A stretch of 63,514 nt of DNA from Caldisericia bacterium (GTDB lineage Bacteria > Caldisericota > Caldisericia > B22-G15), in NCBI GenBank assembly GCA_030018355.1, contig JASEFN010000006.1, forward strand, positions 1 to 63,514, written 5' to 3'. Position 1 is the stretch's first letter, and each line of letters starts with the position of its first letter. The notes under the pieces are model-generated. The model saw only the letters and a list, made by a program, of their open reading frames with translations. It was not told where the DNA came from and made no database searches. Both the position numbers and the translations under genes were made by a program. Positions 52,100 to 61,383 of this stretch are shown one piece after another.

Positions 52100-52736
52100 T
52101 ATCAAGATGAAATTCACAACCAAGAACTTTTGAAGCATTTCTACACATTACCATTCTTGATAAAAATATCTCAAAATATTCCATTGGTTTTGAAATTTCA
52201 GTATTTATAGTTAATTCAAGAATGATCTCCTTTTTCTTTTCATTAACCCATAAAAAAGATTTTTCAACAGCATAGTTTACTCTATCATGAATATCAAAGT
52301 ACTCTGGTTTTGTTCTAACCCTTGATCTATGTGCGTCAGATTTATCAGCGAGAACAACTGCAGCAGTTATTGGATTTGATATATGCCCTGTTTTTTCATC
52401 ATGATTACTTATTGCTTCCATAATTAAAGCAATATCTTCAGGTGGAAAATTCAAATCTTTTAAAACATGAAAAGCTATTATTGCACCAGCAAATGTGTGA
52501 AATTCTCTTCCAATGAAATTTCCAATATCATGAAGATATGCAGCAATTTTTGCAAGAAGTTGATCTCTTTCAGAATATCCTAACCTTTTAAGTATATTTT
52601 CACTTATTTCTGAAACAAGAGTGAGATGTCTAAATCCATGTTCAGTATAACCAAGAGATTCAAGATATTTGTCTGATCTTTCTATAAATGATTTTATTAT
52701 GGGATGATTTTTTACAACCTCAAATTTCTCGAGCAT
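52077..52736 (-). CDS. HD-domain phosphohydrolase
   Basis: A 219-residue HD protein. Metal ligands fit His in FRHLTLV (near 38), HD in YLHDIGNFIG (near 68) and Asp in LADKSDAHRSR near 130; the last segment resembles a group of stand-alone HD proteins found near translation genes. The substrate is unknown. It follows ylxP with no gap, at the end of the nusA operon. Confidence 0.8.
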   Translation of the reverse strand: MLEKFEVVKNHPIIKSFIERSDKYLESLGYTEHGFRHLTLVSEISENILKRLGYSERDQLLAKIAAYLHDIGNFIGREFHTFAGAIIAFHVLKDLNFPPEDIALIMEAISNHDEKTGHISNPITAAVVLADKSDAHRSRVRTKPEYFDIHDRVNYAVEKSFLWVNEKKKEIILELTINTEISKPMEYFEIFLSRMVMCRNASKVLGCEFHLDINGSRLL

Positions 52737-53038
52737 CAGAAAATTTCTTCTGAAATTAAATCTTTATCGGTTTCAAAAGATAAAAGCACTGCATCTGGCA
52801 AATTAGAAAGAAAGTTCTCAATTTTGTAAACAGTTGAATCTAACTCATTTTTTGAAGTATTCAATGTTAAAAGATATATTTTAGAAAGTTCGCATTTTTC
52901 ATTTTTTCTATCTTCTGCAAGAGCAACATTAAACCTATTTTTTAACTTTGTTATGACTGAACTTGTTACCCTTCTTTTGTCTTTTAAAGTTTTCGCTCCA
53001 GGAATTCCAATTTCAAAAATAATTAATGCATAATACAT
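52736..53038 (-). CDS. YlxP-like DUF503 protein
   Basis: A 100-residue protein with the family pattern GIPGAKTLKDKRRV followed by KLKNRFNVALAE. In Bacillus the same family sits between infB and rbfA, matching its location right after infB here. It may aid ribosome biogenesis; the function is not established. Confidence 0.88.
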   Translation of the reverse strand: MYYALIIFEIGIPGAKTLKDKRRVTSSVITKLKNRFNVALAEDRKNEKCELSKIYLLTLNTSKNELDSTVYKIENFLSNLPDAVLLSFETDKDLISEEIF

Positions 53039-53039
53039 T

Positions 53040-54917
53040 TTAAGACCCCTTTTCTTTTAACTCATACTGTTCAATTATATCTCCTTCTTTTATGTCTTTA
53101 ACACCGTCAACTTTAATTCCACACTCATAACCTTCAGCCACTTCTTTTACATCATCTTTAAATCTTTTAAGTGAAGTAATTTTTCCTTCTCCAATAATTT
53201 TTCCTTCTCTTATAACTCTAACCGTTCCATCTCTTACAATTTTTCCCTCTCTGACAATTGAACCAGCAACAAGTCCTACATTACTTACATTAAATAGTTT
53301 TTTAACTTCAGCCTTACCAACAACAACCTCAACAAATTCTGGTTTTACTAAACCTTTTACAAAATTAGAAACCCAGTCTTGAAGATCATATATAAGATCA
53401 AATGTAAAAATCTTAACTCTTGATCTCTCAGGAAGTTTTTTTAACATTGGATTCTCTTTTGTATTAAAACCTAAAATAACTGCGTTTGATGCAACTGCAA
53501 GTAGCACATCTGACTCATTAATACTTCCTACACCACTGTATACATATTCAATTTTTATTTCTCCAGTATCAATTGCATTAATAACATTTTTTACTGCATC
53601 AAGAGAACCAAAGGTATCTGCTTTTAAAATTAAATGGAGTTTTTTTTCTTCTTCTAATTTTTCAAAAAGTTCATCCAATGTAATAGGTTTTTCTTTTATA
53701 ACTTCTTTTTTAGTAAGTTCCATTTTTTCAAGTTTTTCAAGAATAATATCTTCTGAAGCATATCCAACCATAATTTGTCCTGGATAAGGAACTTCTTTTA
53801 AACCAAGAACTTCAATTGGAACTGTTTCATTAACTTCTTTAACACCCTTCTGAATTTCTGTATTTATTGTTCTTATTTTACCATAAGTCTCTCCAACCAT
53901 TACCCAATCTCCACATTTTAAAACTCCAGCCTGTAAAATTAAATTTGCAAGAGGTCCAACTTTAGGGTCAAGTTTTGCTTCAATTATAGTACCTGCTGGT
54001 CTTTTTTCATCTGATCTTGAAATCTCTTCAATTTCACCAAGTAGTAAAATACTATCAAGTAATTCATTTACTCCAACACCACTTTTTGCTGATGTATTAA
54101 CAAAAATTGTGTCTCCTCCCCACTCTTCTGGTAATAAACCATAATTTGATAATTGTTGTTTTACTCTTTCTGGATCTGCACCTTCTTTATCTATTTTATT
54201 TACTGCAACAATGATAGGAACATTTGCAGCTTTTGCATGATTTAGTGCTTCAATTGTTTGTTCTTTTACTCCTTCATCTGCAGCAACAACAAGAATAACT
54301 ATATCTGTAACAAATGAACCTCTAACTCTCATTTCTGTAAATGCTTCATGACCAGGTGTATCAATAAAAATTATCTTTTTATTTTTATAATTTATTTCTG
54401 ATGCACCAATTTTTTGAGTAATACCACCTTTTTCTCTTAATGCAACATTTGTTTTTCTTATATAATCAAGAAGTGTTGTTTTTCCATGATCAATATGTCC
54501 CATCACTGTAACAACTGGAGGACGTGGTTTAAAATTTGGTGGAAGTGGAGGAATTATATCTGTAAGTGGCTTTTTAAATTGATTCGCTATTCTTGCAGCA
54601 ATTGGAAATGGAATTTCATCATCTATATCTTCTCTAATAATTCCCCATTTTAAAATATAAGGAGTAATAATTTTAAATGAAAGATTTAAATGTTTACATA
54701 GTTCTCTTATTTTTATATTTCCTTTTAACTCTTTTTCTCTTCTTTCTCTCTCCTCTTTATCTTTTAAAACAAGTTCTTTAACAACATTTGCTGTATCTTC
54801 TTCAATTGTTGAAAGATTTCCCTTTACTTCAACTCCAAGATCACTTAAATATTTAATAAGTTCAGTAGTTGAGATTCCTATCTCTTTTGCTAAACTAAAA
54901 ACTCTGTACTTTTTCAT
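53040..54917 (-). CDS. infB: Translation initiation factor IF-2
   Basis: A 625-residue IF-2 with a short N-terminal part (two IF2_N repeats, about 1-50 and 70-110). G1 is GHIDHGKTT near 140, G3 DTPGHEAF near 187, G4 NKID near 241. Domains II-IV follow to the C-terminus. The start overlaps rnpM by 23 bp. Confidence 0.97.
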   Translation of the reverse strand: MKKYRVFSLAKEIGISTTELIKYLSDLGVEVKGNLSTIEEDTANVVKELVLKDKEERERREKELKGNIKIRELCKHLNLSFKIITPYILKWGIIREDIDDEIPFPIAARIANQFKKPLTDIIPPLPPNFKPRPPVVTVMGHIDHGKTTLLDYIRKTNVALREKGGITQKIGASEINYKNKKIIFIDTPGHEAFTEMRVRGSFVTDIVILVVAADEGVKEQTIEALNHAKAANVPIIVAVNKIDKEGADPERVKQQLSNYGLLPEEWGGDTIFVNTSAKSGVGVNELLDSILLLGEIEEISRSDEKRPAGTIIEAKLDPKVGPLANLILQAGVLKCGDWVMVGETYGKIRTINTEIQKGVKEVNETVPIEVLGLKEVPYPGQIMVGYASEDIILEKLEKMELTKKEVIKEKPITLDELFEKLEEEKKLHLILKADTFGSLDAVKNVINAIDTGEIKIEYVYSGVGSINESDVLLAVASNAVILGFNTKENPMLKKLPERSRVKIFTFDLIYDLQDWVSNFVKGLVKPEFVEVVVGKAEVKKLFNVSNVGLVAGSIVREGKIVRDGTVRVIREGKIIGEGKITSLKRFKDDVKEVAEGYECGIKVDGVKDIKEGDIIEQYELKEKGS

Positions 54918-55191
54918 TCTTCACCTCTTTTATATATTCTAAAAGTTCCTTCTTAATTCTTATTTTTAATTCTGGATCAATTTGAGAAATTCTCAATGCC
55001 TTTTCTAATCTCTTTTTTGAAAAAGCATTTTTTATGCATTTCTCATCTTTACAGATATAAGCACTTCTTCCAAATAATTTAAAATATGGATCAAAAAAAA
55101 TCTCCATATTTTTTGTTTTAACAATTCTTAAAAACTCTTTTTTATCTCTCTGTTTTTTACAGGAGATACATCTTCTTAAAATCTCTTTCAT
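54895..55191 (-). CDS. rnpM: RNase P modulator RnpM (YlxR)
   Basis: A YlxR/DUF448 protein of about 98 residues with RRCISCKKQRDKKEFLRIV and FGRSAYICKDEKCI, the two Cys-containing segments of the fold. YlxR has been described as binding and modulating RNase P RNA, which is encoded at 3925-4263. ATG 55191 lies 4 bp after the nusA stop and precedes the conserved region directly; the open frame begins earlier. Confidence 0.9.
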   Translation of the reverse strand: MKEILRRCISCKKQRDKKEFLRIVKTKNMEIFFDPYFKLFGRSAYICKDEKCIKNAFSKKRLEKALRISQIDPELKIRIKKELLEYIKEVKNEKVQSF

Positions 55192-55195
55192 ATCT

Positions 55196-56203
55196 TTATC
55201 TAAGTTCAATTGAAAAACCAGTAAGTTTTGAAGCAAGTTTAACATTTATTCCTTCTTTTCCTATTGCAAGAGGTATTTGATCCTGTGGAAGAATTACAAT
55301 TGCTCTTTTATCAATTATTTCAACTTTATCAATTTTTGCAGGAGATAGAGCATATTTTATATATTCTTTTGGATCATCTGACCACCTTACAATATCTATT
55401 TTTTCACCTGCCAATTCTTTTGAAATATTTGTTATTCTAACTCCTTTTGTACCAATACATGCTCCAACAGGATCAATATCGCTTTTATATGAGTGAACAG
55501 CAACCTTTGCTCTTTCTCCAGGCTCTCTTACAACTCCTTTAATTTCAACAATGCCATCAATTATCTCAGGTATCTCTTTTTCAAGAAGATATTTTAAAAG
55601 ATTGTTGTCAACTCTTGATAAAATAATATCTGGTCCTTTTGGAGTTTTAACTACATCAACAATGTATACTTTTAGTTCTTTTCCTACAAAATATTCTTCT
55701 TTTGGAATTTTTAAGTTTTTAGGAATTCTTCCTTCACCTCTTTCAAATTTAACAAAAATATCTGGTCCGATTATTCTTGAAACTTTACCAGTTAATACTT
55801 TTCCAACTTTATCTTTAAATTCCTCATAAATTGTTTCTCTTTCCAGAGCAACGATTCTTTGAATTAAAACTTGTTTTGCAACTTGCATAGCAACAAAACC
55901 AAGTTTTTCAGGAAGTATCTCTATATCTAAAACCTCATCTAAAACGACATCTCTTTTGATATTTTTAGCCTCTTTAAGAGAAATTTCAGTAGAATCTTGA
56001 GCCTCTTCAACAACTTTTACTCTTTTATAAATTTTAATTTCACCACTATTTTTATCTATATTAACAACAATATCTCCACTATTTGGAAATTTTTTTTTAT
56101 AAGCAATTTTAATGGCATCTTCAAGAGATGCCAAAATTTTTTCTTTTGGAATTCCTTTTTGTTTCTCAAATTCTTCTATTGCTTCTATAAGTTCGTTGGA
56201 CAA
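55196..56203 (-). CDS. nusA: Transcription termination/antitermination factor NusA
   Basis: 335 residues: an N-terminal domain binding polymerase, an S1 domain (about 125-195) and two KH domains, ending with SDDPKEYIKYALSPAKI and LAIGKEGINVKLASKLTG. C-terminal acidic repeats of proteobacterial NusA are absent, as usual elsewhere. TTG 56203 is preferred because AGGAGG lies 7 nt upstream. rimP, which usually precedes it, is missing. Confidence 0.94.
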   Translation of the reverse strand: MSNELIEAIEEFEKQKGIPKEKILASLEDAIKIAYKKKFPNSGDIVVNIDKNSGEIKIYKRVKVVEEAQDSTEISLKEAKNIKRDVVLDEVLDIEILPEKLGFVAMQVAKQVLIQRIVALERETIYEEFKDKVGKVLTGKVSRIIGPDIFVKFERGEGRIPKNLKIPKEEYFVGKELKVYIVDVVKTPKGPDIILSRVDNNLLKYLLEKEIPEIIDGIVEIKGVVREPGERAKVAVHSYKSDIDPVGACIGTKGVRITNISKELAGEKIDIVRWSDDPKEYIKYALSPAKIDKVEIIDKRAIVILPQDQIPLAIGKEGINVKLASKLTGFSIELR

Positions 56204-56233
56204 AACAGATCCTCCTAAAAACACTCTTTAAAT

Positions 56234-56242
56234 ATTATAACA
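56234..56242 (-). promoter_or_regulatory. Extended -10 promoter of the nusA operon
   Basis: TGTTATAAT on the minus strand is an extended -10 box (TGnTATAAT). No good -35 is visible. The predicted leader is about 25 nt and includes AGGAGG. Confidence 0.55.
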
Positions 56243-56269
56243 TAAATAATTGTTTAAAATAATTTAATT

Positions 56270-57841
56270 TTATGTAAATTTAATTCCAATTCTATATAAA
56301 TTATTTTCTATTGGCAATTTATAAACTATTTTTCCTGCTTTTTCAATGTTTAACTCTTTTATTTTTATATTAATTTCATCATTAAAATTATCATATTTTG
56401 TTAAAATTCCTATACCTCCATTGCTATAATCTAATAACATAGCTGGTTTATCTTCAATTAAAGTTAAAAAATTTAAATTTATTCTAGGGTATGCTCTCTT
56501 TTCATTTTCATAAACTTTCTCTAATTTCGGTAAATGATATTCTTCTATTACAAATCTTTCAGTTTTTACCCATATTGTTATTTTAAAAATCAATTTAAAT
56601 AAAGCAATAAAGAAACTTGGAATCCAAATATATGTATAAAATGCAAATAAGATGATAAATATAACCTTTTTAAATATATTAACTTTATAAAAATTATTTA
56701 ATCCAGTGAAAAAAATGGGTATAAAAATAAAAGATATAGTTATTAAAACAATAAATCCAATAAAATTATTTATATTATGAAAATAGTTTAAAATTTCATT
56801 TTTTACAAAAATAATTTTCAAGAAACTTAAAAATGAAAAAGATACACTCAAAAAAACAAGAAATACAGTAGAGACAAATGTTAAATAAAAAATTGAATCT
56901 AATTTTGTTATAAAACTTGATTTTGATAATAAAATTTTTGGAATGTATATCCAATTAGATAAATGGCCTTGTAACCATCTACCTCTTTGTTTTATTAAAC
57001 CAATTATATTTTCAACACCCTCTTGTTCAGTAATAATATCATCTGCATATCCTAATTTTAATCCTCTTGAAATTAATCTTAAACCCAATTCTAAATCTTC
57101 TGTTAGAGTATTACCCCAAGGTGTTTCGCCTAATTTAAGAAGAGATGATATTTTTGCAAACTGACCATTTCCCCCTAATCCTACACTTCCAAGACTTGCT
57201 CTTCCTTTTTGAATAATTTGACTAAAGCCTATAAATTCTATATCTTGCATCTTTGCAAGTAGAGATTTTTCTCTATTGTAAATTCTGATCATTGTTTGGA
57301 TTGCATCTAAATTAAAATCTTTAAAATAATCACTTATTCTATTTAATGAAAAACTATATGGTTTTGCATCAGCATCAAAAACACCAATTATTATATGTTC
57401 ATAATCATATTTTTTTAAAAAGTCATTTGATAAATTTAAAGGTTCTAAAAAATTATGTCTAAGCATAAAAAGAATTTGTTTAAAACCAAAATTTAAAACT
57501 GCGCCTTTACCAATTTTATTTTCTAAATCTATTCTATCTAACAAAACTACCCTTTTGTCTTTATCAAAAAAAGAAGATACAATTGCTCGAGTATTATCTT
57601 TAGAGTTATCATTCAATATTATTAATCTAAAATTGTTACTATTGAATTTTAGAAAATTTTCAACTGTTTTTTTAATAACTTTTTCTTCATTTTTAGCAGG
57701 TATAAAAATGAAATAAAAATATTCATCCTTAAAACCATTAATTTTAGGTCTCTTATAAACAAAAGAGATTAGATATAAAAATAAATAATATATACCAATA
57801 AAAGTTAATAAAAGTGTTAAAATTGTAGTATTAACAATCAT
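56270..57841 (-). CDS. Processive family 2 glycosyltransferase with C-terminal PilZ domain
   Basis: The 523-residue inner-membrane synthase resembles BcsA. Residues about 45-290 are a GT2 domain: DAD (FDADAKPYS), GGNGQ, the TED in LTEDLELG and the processive motif QRGRW. Membrane helices precede (about 5-28) and follow (about 310-430). A PilZ domain covers about 445-523, with the c-di-GMP residues RAYPR and DYSNGG matching RxxxR and D/NxSxxG. It probably makes an exported polysaccharide under c-di-GMP control. The polymer is unknown. Confidence 0.85.
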   Translation of the reverse strand: MIVNTTILTLLLTFIGIYYLFLYLISFVYKRPKINGFKDEYFYFIFIPAKNEEKVIKKTVENFLKFNSNNFRLIILNDNSKDNTRAIVSSFFDKDKRVVLLDRIDLENKIGKGAVLNFGFKQILFMLRHNFLEPLNLSNDFLKKYDYEHIIIGVFDADAKPYSFSLNRISDYFKDFNLDAIQTMIRIYNREKSLLAKMQDIEFIGFSQIIQKGRASLGSVGLGGNGQFAKISSLLKLGETPWGNTLTEDLELGLRLISRGLKLGYADDIITEQEGVENIIGLIKQRGRWLQGHLSNWIYIPKILLSKSSFITKLDSIFYLTFVSTVFLVFLSVSFSFLSFLKIIFVKNEILNYFHNINNFIGFIVLITISFIFIPIFFTGLNNFYKVNIFKKVIFIILFAFYTYIWIPSFFIALFKLIFKITIWVKTERFVIEEYHLPKLEKVYENEKRAYPRINLNFLTLIEDKPAMLLDYSNGGIGILTKYDNFNDEINIKIKELNIEKAGKIVYKLPIENNLYRIGIKFT

Positions 57842-57884
57842 GTTAATTTAAATTATATTACAAATTAAATTTTAAATAAACATA

Positions 57885-57913
57885 TTGAATAAAATTAATT
57901 TCTTTGTTAAACT
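57885..57913 (+). promoter_or_regulatory. Candidate promoter of first TagA/WecG gene
   Basis: TTGAAT (57885-57890) and TAAACT (57908-57913) are 17 bp apart. A start seven bases later would leave a leader of only 2-3 nt before ATG 57923. No ribosome binding site is present. Confidence 0.35.
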
Positions 57914-57922
57914 TACTTTTAA

Positions 57923-58651
57923 ATGAAAAAATTTTTAGGATACAATTTATATCCTTTAACATTTGAAGAAACAAAGGAAAAAATAATTAATTTTTTAAAA
58001 GAAGATAAAAAAAGAGTTATAACTCCAATTAATCCAGAAAAGATTGTAAAAAGTTTAAACGATGCTAAATTAAAGGAGATTTTAGAAAATTCAGATCTGC
58101 TTTTACCTGATGGATATGGAATTGTTATTGCATCAAAAATTCTTGGAATTGGTATTAAAGAAAGAATCACAGGAATAGATATGTTTGAGGCTCTTCTTAA
58201 ATATGGAGATAAAGAAAATCTATCTATTTATTTTTTGGGTGCAAAAGAAGATGTAGTTAAGGCTGTTATTGAGAAAGTTAAAAAGGAGTTTAAAGGAATA
58301 AAAATTGCGGGTTTCCACAACGGTTTTTTCTCTGATCCAAATGAAGTTTTAGAAGATATGAAAGATAAAAAAATTGATATTTTATTTGTTGCTATGGGAA
58401 GTCCAAAACAAGAGTATTTCATTTATGATAATTTAAAATATATAAATGCAAAAATTTCAATGGGAGTAGGTGGAAGTTTTGATGTATTTTCAGGAAAAAT
58501 AAAAAGAGCACCAAAACTCATTAGAAAATTAGGTCTTGAATGGTTTTATAGATTTATTCTTGAACCTAAAAAAAGATTTCCAAGAGTATTACTTTTATTT
58601 AAATTTATATTTATTATTTTAAAGGAGAAATTTAAAATTGGAAAAAGTTGA
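57923..58651 (+). CDS. WecG/TagA/CpsF glycosyltransferase (copy 1)
   Basis: A GT26 enzyme of 242 residues that transfers N-acetylmannosamine to undecaprenyl-PP-GlcNAc or a related sugar. The LLPDGYGIVIASKILG segment (residue about 55-70) carries the catalytic Asp, and VAMGSPKQE is near 155. The next gene is a second family member; they may perform two successive sugar transfers. Confidence 0.92.
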   Translation: MKKFLGYNLYPLTFEETKEKIINFLKEDKKRVITPINPEKIVKSLNDAKLKEILENSDLLLPDGYGIVIASKILGIGIKERITGIDMFEALLKYGDKENLSIYFLGAKEDVVKAVIEKVKKEFKGIKIAGFHNGFFSDPNEVLEDMKDKKIDILFVAMGSPKQEYFIYDNLKYINAKISMGVGGSFDVFSGKIKRAPKLIRKLGLEWFYRFILEPKKRFPRVLLLFKFIFIILKEKFKIGKS

Positions 58652-59375
58652 TATTCTTGGAATAAAAGTTGATAATCTAACTCAAGATGAGGTTCTTCAA
58701 AGATTAATTCATTTTATAAAAGAAAAAAAATTTCATCTTATTTTTACAATAAATTCTGAAAATGCAACAAAAGTTTTAGAAAACAAAAAATTTTTTGAAG
58801 TTATAAAAAATGCTGATTTAATTATTCCTGATGGAATTGGTATTATTATTGCATCAAAAATTTTAAAAAAGCCTCTTAAAGAGAGGATTCCAGGAATTGA
58901 TATTTCTTATAAATTAATGGAGGTTGCAGATAAAGAAGGTTATAAAATTGTTCTAATAGGAGGAAAAGAGGGTATTAGTGAAAAGGCAAAAGAAAATTTA
59001 AAAAAAGTTTTTAAAAACTTAAATATTATAAAAACTTATAGTGGATATTTTTGTGAAGATGAAGAAGAAAAAATTGTTTCAGAGATTGAAATGATAAAAC
59101 CTGATATTCTACTTGTTGGAATGGGATCAGAAAAACAAGAGATATGGATTTGGAAACATAAAGATAGATTTAAAAATATTGGAGTTTGTATTGGAGTTGG
59201 TGGAACTCTTGACATTTGGGCTGGAGAAAAGAAGAGGGCGCCAAAGTTTATTCAAAAAATGGGGTTAGAGTGGTTATATAGAGTTTTAATAGAACCAAAA
59301 AGATTTTTTAGAATAATTAAAATTTTTAGATTTATTTATTTTATATTTATTGAAAGATGGAAAAGGTCCTTTTAG
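58638..59375 (+). CDS. WecG/TagA/CpsF glycosyltransferase (copy 2)
   Basis: A 245-residue paralogue of the preceding gene, with ADLIIPDGIGIIIASKIL and VGMGSEKQEIWIWKH in the same places, so it probably arose by tandem duplication. It starts at TTG 58638, 11 bp after GGAG and overlaps copy 1 by 14 bp. It overlaps csaB by 19 bp. Sequence identity to copy 1 is clear but moderate, so the acceptor may differ. Confidence 0.92.
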   Translation: MEKVDILGIKVDNLTQDEVLQRLIHFIKEKKFHLIFTINSENATKVLENKKFFEVIKNADLIIPDGIGIIIASKILKKPLKERIPGIDISYKLMEVADKEGYKIVLIGGKEGISEKAKENLKKVFKNLNIIKTYSGYFCEDEEEKIVSEIEMIKPDILLVGMGSEKQEIWIWKHKDRFKNIGVCIGVGGTLDIWAGEKKRAPKFIQKMGLEWLYRVLIEPKRFFRIIKIFRFIYFIFIERWKRSF

Positions 59376-60358
59376 GTGGATTTTTTGGATTTGAAAATAT
59401 AGGAGATGATGCAATTCTTCTTTCAGAAATAAAATTTCTTAAAGATAGTGGATTTAAACCTATAATCCTTACAAATAAAGGAAAATCAATTTTTAATGAA
59501 GAGGGAATTAATAGATACAATTTTATTGAAATCTTTAAAAGAAGAAAAGAATTTAAATTTTTTATTCTTGGTGGAGGTGGTTTATTTCAAGATAAAACAA
59601 GTTTTAGAAGTTTACTTTATTACATTTTTTTAATTAAATTTATGAAATTTTTAAGAAAAAAAGTAATTTTATTAAATGTTGGAATTGGCCCAATTTTAAG
59701 AGGTATATCAAGAAAGTTGCTTTTTAATGCTTTAAAAATTTGCGATCTTATCTTTTTAAGAGATTTATACTCATATAATTTTTATAAAAATTTAGAAAAT
59801 AAATATTTATCCTCAGATTCTTCTTTTTATTTAGATGTAGTGAAACAAAAAAAAGAAAATAAAATTGGAGTTTCTTTAAGAGATTTTGATAAACTAGATT
59901 TAAAAAAATTTAAACTATTTTTAGATGGAATTAAAAATACTACTTCTCAAGATTTAGAATTTATTGTTTTTTCAAAAGAAGAGATAAATATTGCAGAAGA
60001 ATTAAATTTAAATTACTTTTATTCTAATGATCCTATTAAAATTATCGAAAAAATAGGTAAATTTGATTTTTTAATTGGAACAAGATATCATTCGGTTATT
60101 TTTTCAATTATGATGGAAACTCCTTTTATTGCTTTTGTATATGATATAAAAGTTAAAAATTTGATTGATGAAATTGGTTTAGAAAATTTAATCTATCCAG
60201 GAGAGGATCTTCAAATTTGGCTAAAAAAATTTTATGAAAATTTTGAAAAAAAAGATTATTTGAAAAATGTTTTAATAGAAAAGAAAAGAGAATTTAAAGA
60301 AAGAGTTAGTTTTTCTTTTGAGAAAATGATTGAATTTATAAAAAATGAATATCTTTGA
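59357..60358 (+). CDS. csaB: CsaB-type polysaccharide pyruvyl transferase
   Basis: Attaches pyruvate to a secondary cell-wall polysaccharide, the modification that anchors SLH-domain S-layer proteins. The 333-residue GT-B-like protein has LGGFFGFENIGDDAIL at the start, FILGGGGLFQDKTS near 70, the LLNVGIGPI segment and the C-terminal GTRYHSVIFS. Pyruvylation implies SLH proteins elsewhere in the genome, none of which is in the window. Confidence 0.87.
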   Translation: MEKVLLGGFFGFENIGDDAILLSEIKFLKDSGFKPIILTNKGKSIFNEEGINRYNFIEIFKRRKEFKFFILGGGGLFQDKTSFRSLLYYIFLIKFMKFLRKKVILLNVGIGPILRGISRKLLFNALKICDLIFLRDLYSYNFYKNLENKYLSSDSSFYLDVVKQKKENKIGVSLRDFDKLDLKKFKLFLDGIKNTTSQDLEFIVFSKEEINIAEELNLNYFYSNDPIKIIEKIGKFDFLIGTRYHSVIFSIMMETPFIAFVYDIKVKNLIDEIGLENLIYPGEDLQIWLKKFYENFEKKDYLKNVLIEKKREFKERVSFSFEKMIEFIKNEYL

Positions 60359-60965
60359 CATCTTTTCGTTTATTTTTATAAATGAATGTATTTATTGTGG
60401 AAAAGAATATGATGGAACAGTTTGCACAGATTGTAGAAAAAAGATATTTATAAGGGGTATTTCAAAAACACAATTAAACAATAAGTTATATTATCTTACA
60501 CTATACAATAAAAATGGAGAAATTCTAATTGATTATTTAAAAAATAGAAAATATTTATCAATTATAAATTATTTAATAGAAGAATCACTTTTTTTATTAA
60601 AAGAAGATTTTGATTTTGTTACTGCTGTTCCATCTCTTAAATTTTTATCATATATTCCAAATCATCTTGAAATTTTTTCTAAGGAGTTTGCAAAAATAAA
60701 AAATATAAAATTTATAGAATTTATTGCTAAAAATAAAAAAACAAAAAGTCAAGTGATTCTTTCATTAAAAGAAAGATTTTTAAATCCAATGGATGCTTTT
60801 ATTTTAAGAAGAGATTACAAAAATTTAATTAAAGGAAGTAAAATTTTACTTATAGATGATGTTTATACGACTGGATCAACTTTAAGGGAGTGTGAAAAAT
60901 TGTTAATGAATAGTGGAGCAAATGTTATCTCTCTTGTTTTTTCAAAAGCAATTTTAAATATTTAA
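60345..60965 (+). CDS. ComF-family phosphoribosyltransferase-like protein
   Basis: A 206-residue ComF-type protein: an N-terminal CxxC pair (CIYCGK and CTDC, residues about 15-30), then the PRPP-binding motif LIDDVYTTGSTL near 168. The family is linked to DNA uptake but exact function is uncertain. It overlaps csaB by 14 bp. Confidence 0.85.
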   Translation: MNIFDIFSFIFINECIYCGKEYDGTVCTDCRKKIFIRGISKTQLNNKLYYLTLYNKNGEILIDYLKNRKYLSIINYLIEESLFLLKEDFDFVTAVPSLKFLSYIPNHLEIFSKEFAKIKNIKFIEFIAKNKKTKSQVILSLKERFLNPMDAFILRRDYKNLIKGSKILLIDDVYTTGSTLRECEKLLMNSGANVISLVFSKAILNI

Positions 60966-60976
60966 GGAGGGATAAA

Positions 60977-61378
60977 GTGGAAAAAACACTTTTAATTTTA
61001 AAACCTGACGCTTTCAAAAGATGTCTTGTTGGTGAAATAATTAAAAGAGTTGAAATGAAAGGGTTTAAAATTATTAATATGAAATTTGAATATCTTTCAA
61101 AAGAAAAAGCAGAAAAATTATATGAAGTTCATAAAGGTAAGGATTTTTTTGAAAAACTTGTAAATTTTATGATTTCTGGTCCTATACTTGCAATTGAAGT
61201 TGAGGCTCCTAATGCAATTCTTCTTATGAGAAAACTTATTGGTGCAACAAAGCCAGAAGAAAGAGAGATGGGGTCAATTAGAGGAGATCTTGCAATAGAT
61301 CTTACAGAAAATTTAGTTCATGCATCAGATTCAAGAGAAAATTATGAATTTGAAAGAAAAGTTATTTTTGGAGAGTAA
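60977..61378 (+). CDS. ndk: Nucleoside diphosphate kinase
   Basis: The 133-residue enzyme exchanges phosphate between nucleotides. The active-site His is His115 in NLVHASDS, and MGSIRGDLAIDL just before it matches the family. It starts at GTG 60977 with AAGGAGG upstream. It closes the polysaccharide locus, 11 bp after comF. Confidence 0.94.
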   Translation: MEKTLLILKPDAFKRCLVGEIIKRVEMKGFKIINMKFEYLSKEKAEKLYEVHKGKDFFEKLVNFMISGPILAIEVEAPNAILLMRKLIGATKPEEREMGSIRGDLAIDLTENLVHASDSRENYEFERKVIFGE

Positions 61379-61383
61379 AAGAA

